Assembly (NCBI GenBank): GCA_947179485.1
Contig: OX359250.1
Location: 25,430,654 to 25,494,653, forward strand
Source: Allacma fusca
Lineage: Eukaryota; Arthropoda; Collembola; Symphypleona; Sminthuridae
Length of the DNA: 64,000 nt
Direction: 5' to 3'
Made by a program: the position numbers and the translations under genes. The notes under the pieces are model-generated. The model was not told the origin of the DNA, ran no database searches, and was given only the letters and a program-made list of their open reading frames with translations. Of this stretch, positions 58,140 to 64,000 are shown one piece after another; the first letter of the stretch is position 1, and every line of letters starts with the position of its first letter.

Positions 58140-58886
58140 GAAAGCAGAGGGAGTTTAAGATGAAGGATGCTATCAAAAGAATCTTAAGGATAAAATAATT
58201 CTGGGAAGGCTCTAAATGAGCAATAACCTCATGCAGCGTACATTCTAGCTTGAATCGACCTCCTCATAGGGACACTATTTCTGTAGTCACAAAATTATTT
58301 GAATACAGCTCATTTTAGTATAATGCTAATTTTTCCCTCTCCTCACAAAAAGCATCCTCTTGTAAGAATCAAATTTTGCTCTGTATAAAGGGCTCCACGC
58401 TCTACAAAGTGGGTTGGTTTTGGAATCAGTCCAAGAAAGACTTCCCTTGTGAAAGGAACTCCCAGAGACTCCCAGTGAGGATAACAAATAAGCAACATAT
58501 CCATAAGAGTCCTTGTCCTAATTTAAGACTCTTAAATCATCAGAGGCACACACCTGAGACAGTTGGGTATTTATTCGTGAAATGGGACACGTCTTGAAAC
58601 AGGTGAATCGGAGAGGTGCTTTGTAGTTTATGGTGGGGGAAGAACTCATTCATTACGGTAATTACGGAGGAAATAAATGAGCAGTGAAGTCATGGAACCC
58701 AATATATTCCTCTGGAAGGAATTTTTTTCCCCCAGAGCTCTAATCAGCTGCAAATGTTAATGCATACTTACTGCATCTCAAGTTGAATGCACACAAACAT
58801 TTTGGGATATTTGGAGTTGAGATGTAAACTTGAAGTATAAAGTGAGCATCCCGACCTTGATGAGGGTTGAACGACCTCTTTCTTTC

Positions 58887-58914
58887 TTCTCTCTCTCTCT
58901 CTCTCTCTCTCTCT
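58887..58914. repeat. (CT)n microsatellite
   Basis: About 14 CT units. Opposite in orientation to the (GA)n run some 770 bp upstream, so the two could pair as an inverted repeat. Confidence 0.95.
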
Positions 58915-61228
58915 GTCAAAATAATATATTTCCCGGCTTTAGGTTTTTTGACAAACGGAAAGTCCTTTGACATTGAGAAGCTACTTTTGTTCTTAAGCTA
59001 AATTCCTACGACGAGAAGCTTACAACAAGCGACATAGTCTTCCGGGTATTAATAGTCCACTCGTAGAATTTCTTTGATCCCGTAATGCCAAAAGTTTTTG
59101 AGTCAGTTTCACGGGAATTCTCACCCAATGAAAAAAAATCCTGGGAGAAATGAATTAGTTCCCTAAATAATTGTTCACTGATCTTGTAATTTCCCTTCTG
59201 GGAGACTCGGACGGAAAAGTTACTTGAAGATTTCTTACAGAGAATTATATAATTAATCACATCTGCTTCCTTTCATTAAGTCATTAGTACTTCAGAGATT
59301 GTATGATCTTTTCCAGTCGGATTTTGGAGACTGGAAGTATCCAAAATGGTGGGAAGTTTTGGGAGAGCTAGTACTCCCGGCCTTGGTAAGGTACCATTGG
59401 GTCAACTACCCCCTTACCGATGAGATCATCTAACATTGATTGATTGTTTACTGCCAAGTTCTCACACACATTGTTCATCCCCTTAAATAGTTTTTAATTG
59501 GATTTCATTTGGAAAGAGCCTTCCTTGCTCAGCATCAGGAATCAGTTCAAGCTCAAATCAAATGAGAATTTCCCCGAGTTGTTTGTGTAAAGAGAAGACG
59601 ACCATGTATTCAAATGCAAATGCAAATGCCAGGACGGTCCCAGTGCACTTCCTGCAAGGATCGAAACAATGTCTATAAATAAGCAGACGTGAGTAAACAC
59701 TACATACTTCTTTTGCTCCTGTCCCAAGGTTGGAGTCCCAAGTCCCAACTCCTTTTATAATTACCTTTCAAGAGTACCGATCCCATGATAATATATTACT
59801 ATTTACCAGGGGAGATAAACACGCTTGAATAATTTTAATGTCTATATGGGCGGAAGCCTTCATTACAGTGACAACTGAGACCATGGAAATCTTTAGAAAT
59901 GACGAGAAATTGAGCCAACTTTGAAACCAACTGCTAATTTAATGCTAACACATGACGGCATTGTTTTAAGGGAAATCAATGAAATTCAAACTACCAGAGG
60001 TGTGTATAATCAATGACTCTATGCAAATATTAAATCAACCTAAATTCTTCACTTCTAAATTGTATTACAATAAGGGCAAGGGACTGGCATAAAAAATTAT
60101 GTGGACAATAGAGCAAGGATTAACTTTCAATCATTATATTGCTAGATGCACAGATGGTATTTTACTCAAATACTGTCCTGTAAAATTGTGTAGGAAAATA
60201 AGGCTTTGATTTGACAAAAGAATCAAAGCTATGACCCACTTTTCTCTTCAGGATTGACTTTCTCCGGGTCCAATATCATGCTGCCACTGTTAGAAGAGAT
60301 ATGGGTCAAATTTTATCATGGGGCTAATATGGGGTGCTAATATTCAGGATATTTGTGAGTATTGGATGTATAATTACTTATTCGAAATATGTTCAGAAAG
60401 TTTCTTCTCCAATTTGACGAGTCAGATCAAAGGGAAGCTGACCTACGAATCTGCTCTGACGTCGAGGTTGGTGAAAGGCTGAGCGTTAATTAATGGAACA
60501 ATGGGACAAAAGCAGGTGCTTGGTTGGAAAAGCTGTGAGCTTTTACCGGGAAATCCAATTAATAATGTCTTTACTGCCCAAAGCCAACTCCTATTACCTG
60601 CTGACTTTTGACTCCTTAGAGGAAAAGTAATTCAACTGGCAAATGATCCTTGTTGAGATACAATCTTACGCAATCCATCTGCTCTGAACAATAGTTTGGG
60701 GTCTGATTTGACTCCAGTATATATTAGAATTAATTAAAGGCGTGATGATTTCAAATGTGAGGGATCTAAATTAATGTTTGCTTTGGACATGATTTTCGAG
60801 TGGATTACCATCTCTCCAGTGGAAGTGTCATTGAGGTTTGAAAAGCTTCCATGGCATAGGGACTACAAAATCCCCAATTTCATGGGAAATACTCACATTC
60901 AGCTTGAAACAAAGGATCAGGGGTCGTTCTATATTCGAGAGCGTTCATGAACTTGGATTGTCGGGTGATCCCCTGATTTACTCATTCATAACCACGCGAG
61001 AGTACTGGGCTAATTTAGAGAAAACTTTCACAGGTGGTAATTTCCGTGACACTGATCTTCATGTTAGGGTTTCATTAAAATTCCCATGGCATTATTTATA
61101 CGCTTTGTAAATATTAATTTGTGAATTATTATTTACTTACAATTTCTAGAACTATATACATTTTTTATAGCATGGTTAATTCCTTTCGTTCACCCCTACA
61201 AACACAGGAATTTAGAAATACTCAAAAA

Positions 61229-62030
61229 ATGCTTGAATATTTAATTTTAATAATGTTAAAAAAATAATGCTTGTAAACTCAATTTTAGTAATGGTCAAAA
61301 CATAATGCTTCTAAATTGAATTTTAGTAATGCTTAAAATAGTAATGCTTGTACTTTGAATTTTAGTAATGCGCAAGAAATGCTTGTGAACTTTATTTTAG
61401 TAATACACAAGAAATGCAAGTAAACTGAATTTTAGTAATACTCAAAAAATAATAGTTGTTGTAAAATGAATTTTAGTAATACTCAAAAAATAATAGTTGT
61501 AAACTGAATTTTAGTAATGCTTAAAAAAGTAATGCTTGTACATTGAATTTTAGTAATACTTAAAAAAATAATGCTTGTGAACTGAATTTTAGTAATGCTC
61601 AAAAAATAATGCTTGTAAACTGAATTTTAGTAATGCTCAAAAAATAATGCTTGCAAACTGAATTTTAGTAATGCTCAAAAAATAATGCTTGTGAACTGAA
61701 TTTTAGTAACGCGCAAGAAATGATAGTAAATTGAATTTTAGTAACGCACAAAAAATGAGAGTAAATTGAATTTTAGTTACGCACAAAAAATGAGAGTAAA
61801 TTGAATTTTAGTAATGCTTAAAATAGTAATGGTTGTACTTTGAATTTTAGTAATGCGCAAGAAATGCATGTAAACTGAATTTAGTAATGCGCAAGAAATG
61901 TATATATGTAAACTAACTCTAGTAACACGCAAGAAGTAATGCTTGTAAATTGAATTTTAGTAATGCTCAAAAAATGGTTCTACATTGAATTTTAGCGATG
62001 CTCAAAAATCTTCACCGAATTTTAGTACAG
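61229..62030. repeat. Minisatellite, about 21 units of ~38 bp
   Basis: Degenerate tandem array whose units contain TTTTAGTAATGCTC, an A-run, and ATGCTTGTAAACTGAA. Unit length varies from about 30 to 38 bp. Central units (about 61550-61700) are the most alike, while edge units have drifted, the usual pattern of unequal exchange. A sub-variant with ACGCACAAAAAATGAGAG occurs around 61720-61800. No coding frame crosses it. Confidence 0.9.
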
Positions 62031-64000
62031 CTCTGCAAATGCACACTGAATGATTTCACTAATGCTTAAATGCACGCTTCAATCAACTATCCTCAGGGAA
62101 TATCAGCCTTGTTCTAAAAGAAATGTTCAACGTTGTAAATCCACATGGGTGGATATTTATGACTGATTTTCCAGAGCTCTGCTTTAATGACAACTGTGTG
62201 TACTCAAGTCTCACACGAACATTCACGACTTGACGTCATGCCTGACTCATTGTCTTGAAATGATGTAAAGCACCAGGAAATTGAACGAAAGAAGACATTA
62301 TTCATCTCCCTTTCTTCCATACCATCGCCGTTTTGATTAAGCTAGGTCGCTGCCGAGTTCAAGTTCAAACACGCCAAGTTTTCCTATTGATTCTTACATG
62401 ACTCCGCAAGTACTTAAATGTATACATACATACTCCGAAGCCTGTGATTATTACTTCAGTGTTCTATACACAACTAAAACAATTTAATATAGGAACAGGA
62501 AGACATTTCTCCAGTATAGTTCCTTTTATATATAAAGACTCAGTAAAGGTGTCTCATCACTCAACACCCATTTACCCATCACAGTTATACAACCACGACT
62601 GTAACCTTCCCTAAAAGTTGGAAATGTACTCAAGGAAGTCTTGGCTTGAATACATATACAAAAACAAAACATTTCTACATTCGGAAAATGTTCCTGAACA
62701 CTTTGTTCTATCAAATATTCCAATTCCTTACTTCCCTCCCAGCCGTACAGATAATTGTGGAGCTGAAATGTTGGGTAATTAAAATTACAAAGAATTGACT
62801 ACGGAAATTTACTAGCCCTATTCCACTATAGTGTTGGACTTGGAATGCAGATGACGATCTCCTCAAAAGGTTACAGAGTAAACGCATCACTATTGAGTGA
62901 TCAATGGTCCTCCGACACATTTGATGCTCCAACCAGCTGTTGGGTTCTACAGGGGTGAACGTTGAATGTAAGTACATCCATATCTTTAGCAAGTACACGG
63001 ATTTTAATTAAATTTCAAGCTTGTTCTTTTCATCGATGGGCGTTTCGCAGAACAAGACCAATGTTCAAAGTAATAGGAATACAATTGTCAGACAATAGCT
63101 TTCCGCTCGAGCTGACGGTGTTCATTCAGGAGCTTCGCCTATAATTCCCACTTTCCACTGAACTCCGAACCATTTTGGATCAGCTTGCCCCATTGTTTAG
63201 ACAATTACTTACATTTGAGCGTCATATGGGAAGTGTCCTCTGGGAATTGTACTGGAAACCAAATGTGACGCAATTTAAGAATCACTAATACTTAATTAAT
63301 ATGTATTTAGTCCAGAGCTCCGACCTCCGCTCCAGTCAAACATGCTGGAAAAAGTCTGGTTAAAGTGTACTTTATTTTTGGTTACATTCAATATACGCAA
63401 CTGTACAGTATAGATAGATATAGGTATACTCATTCCAGGGTCGCACTCCCGAAACACCAATAAATGGACTGAAAGAGCCCTGTGACCACAGTACACTAGA
63501 CATGCAGCAGTAACATTTACCTTCCCAGGTCCCAACTACCTCAACGTTACTCTGAGAGCATGATAATTAATGTGGGGTCGAGTGCAAAATCACGTTACGA
63601 ACGTACGGACAAGTGACATTAACAGCGGAAAAATGTCCCCGGGTAATGACTTTTCTTAGCACTGGAGTCAGTTATCTATCGTAAGGACAAATAAATACAG
63701 GACGGCTCCAAGGCTTCAACCACACCATCCGCTCAAATGTACTTTTCTGTGTGTCCCATGATTTAGTACGGACTTCGGTACGTATGTACATGTATGTAGA
63801 TATATGAGAAAAGGAATTAAGTAACCCACTCACTCACATTGTCAGACTCCATATAGGGAAGGTCAGTTTTACTATATTTCCTGAGGAGTGGAGTCAGGGT
63901 TGGAGCTAATCCCAGGAAGTGAGACGGGATCCCTATTGACTGATAGTTAATCCTGAGGAGAGCTTAGGAATCCACTCTTGATCTATGTACTCTCGAAATT
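62031..64000. other. Non-coding flank, nothing recognised
   Basis: AT-rich sequence with open frames under 96 codons and no convincing exon or repeat. Confidence 0.5.

Larger units (their letters stand above)
57338..61228. other. Intergenic, nothing recognised apart from microsatellites
   Basis: Upstream side of the GPCR gene followed by AT-rich non-coding sequence. Open frames are at most about 90 codons and have no recognisable features. Two dinucleotide runs are listed separately. Confidence 0.5.

Noticed and set aside
60838..61110. 90-codon plus-strand frame
   Set aside because: No motif, weak start context, no splice signals; it lies next to the minisatellite in otherwise non-coding sequence.

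Overview
The window looks like nuclear DNA of an invertebrate animal, probably an arthropod (a copepod-type genome would fit; this is inference). It is AT-rich, its host genes are split by short GT-AG introns with TTTCAG-like acceptors, and it carries a Cys-loop channel, a rhodopsin-like receptor, (GA)n, (CT)n and (TG)n microsatellites and DNA and LTR transposons. No bacterial features, tRNA, rRNA or CRISPR were recognised.

Layout. 1-5.7 kb: non-coding, with a ~380 bp palindrome (781-1160) and a non-autonomous hAT-like DNA transposon (3237-4766). 5.69-9.04 kb, minus strand: a five-exon Cys-loop ligand-gated channel gene whose exons join in phase from signal peptide to M4. 9-13 kb: non-coding, with one decayed channel-like frame near 12.8 kb. 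13.09-16.71 kb, minus strand: a three-exon gene for an unrecognised Ser-rich protein, with a likely further 5' exon at 17752-17937. 15709-22512 is one copy of a 6804 bp segment that recurs, apparently identical, at 47492-54295. 54.42-57.34 kb, minus strand: a four-exon GPCR gene. 57-64 kb: non-coding, with microsatellites and a ~0.8 kb minisatellite of about 38 bp units.

The centrepiece, 22513-47491, is a ~25 kb Ty3/Gypsy-class LTR retroelement. Its two LTRs are identical over 700 bp and all large frames are open, so it is very young. It encodes a 1989-residue Gag (terminal CCHC knuckle) and a 2242-residue Pol (protease, RT, RNase H, D,D(35)E integrase with GPY/F module) reached through a GGGAAAC -1 slippery site followed by a GC hairpin. 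After these come an 83-codon frame resembling a second GPY/F module, a 2200-residue ORF3 with RS-rich, membrane, furin-motif and zinc-ribbon segments, and a 249-residue type I membrane protein preceded by its own TATA box. The 3' end of pol is overprinted by five short coiled-coil frames joined by closely spaced stops and starts. Gag and Pol would supply the particle and the enzymes. ORF3 and ORF4 sit where env genes sit and both have secretory-pathway features.

The element lies exactly at the junction of the two 6.8 kb copies and lacks a target-site duplication. Either an aberrant integration made a tandem duplication, or two haplotypes were joined in assembly. The second copy keeps only the first 333 codons of the Ser-rich gene's first long exon, fused in frame to the LTR.
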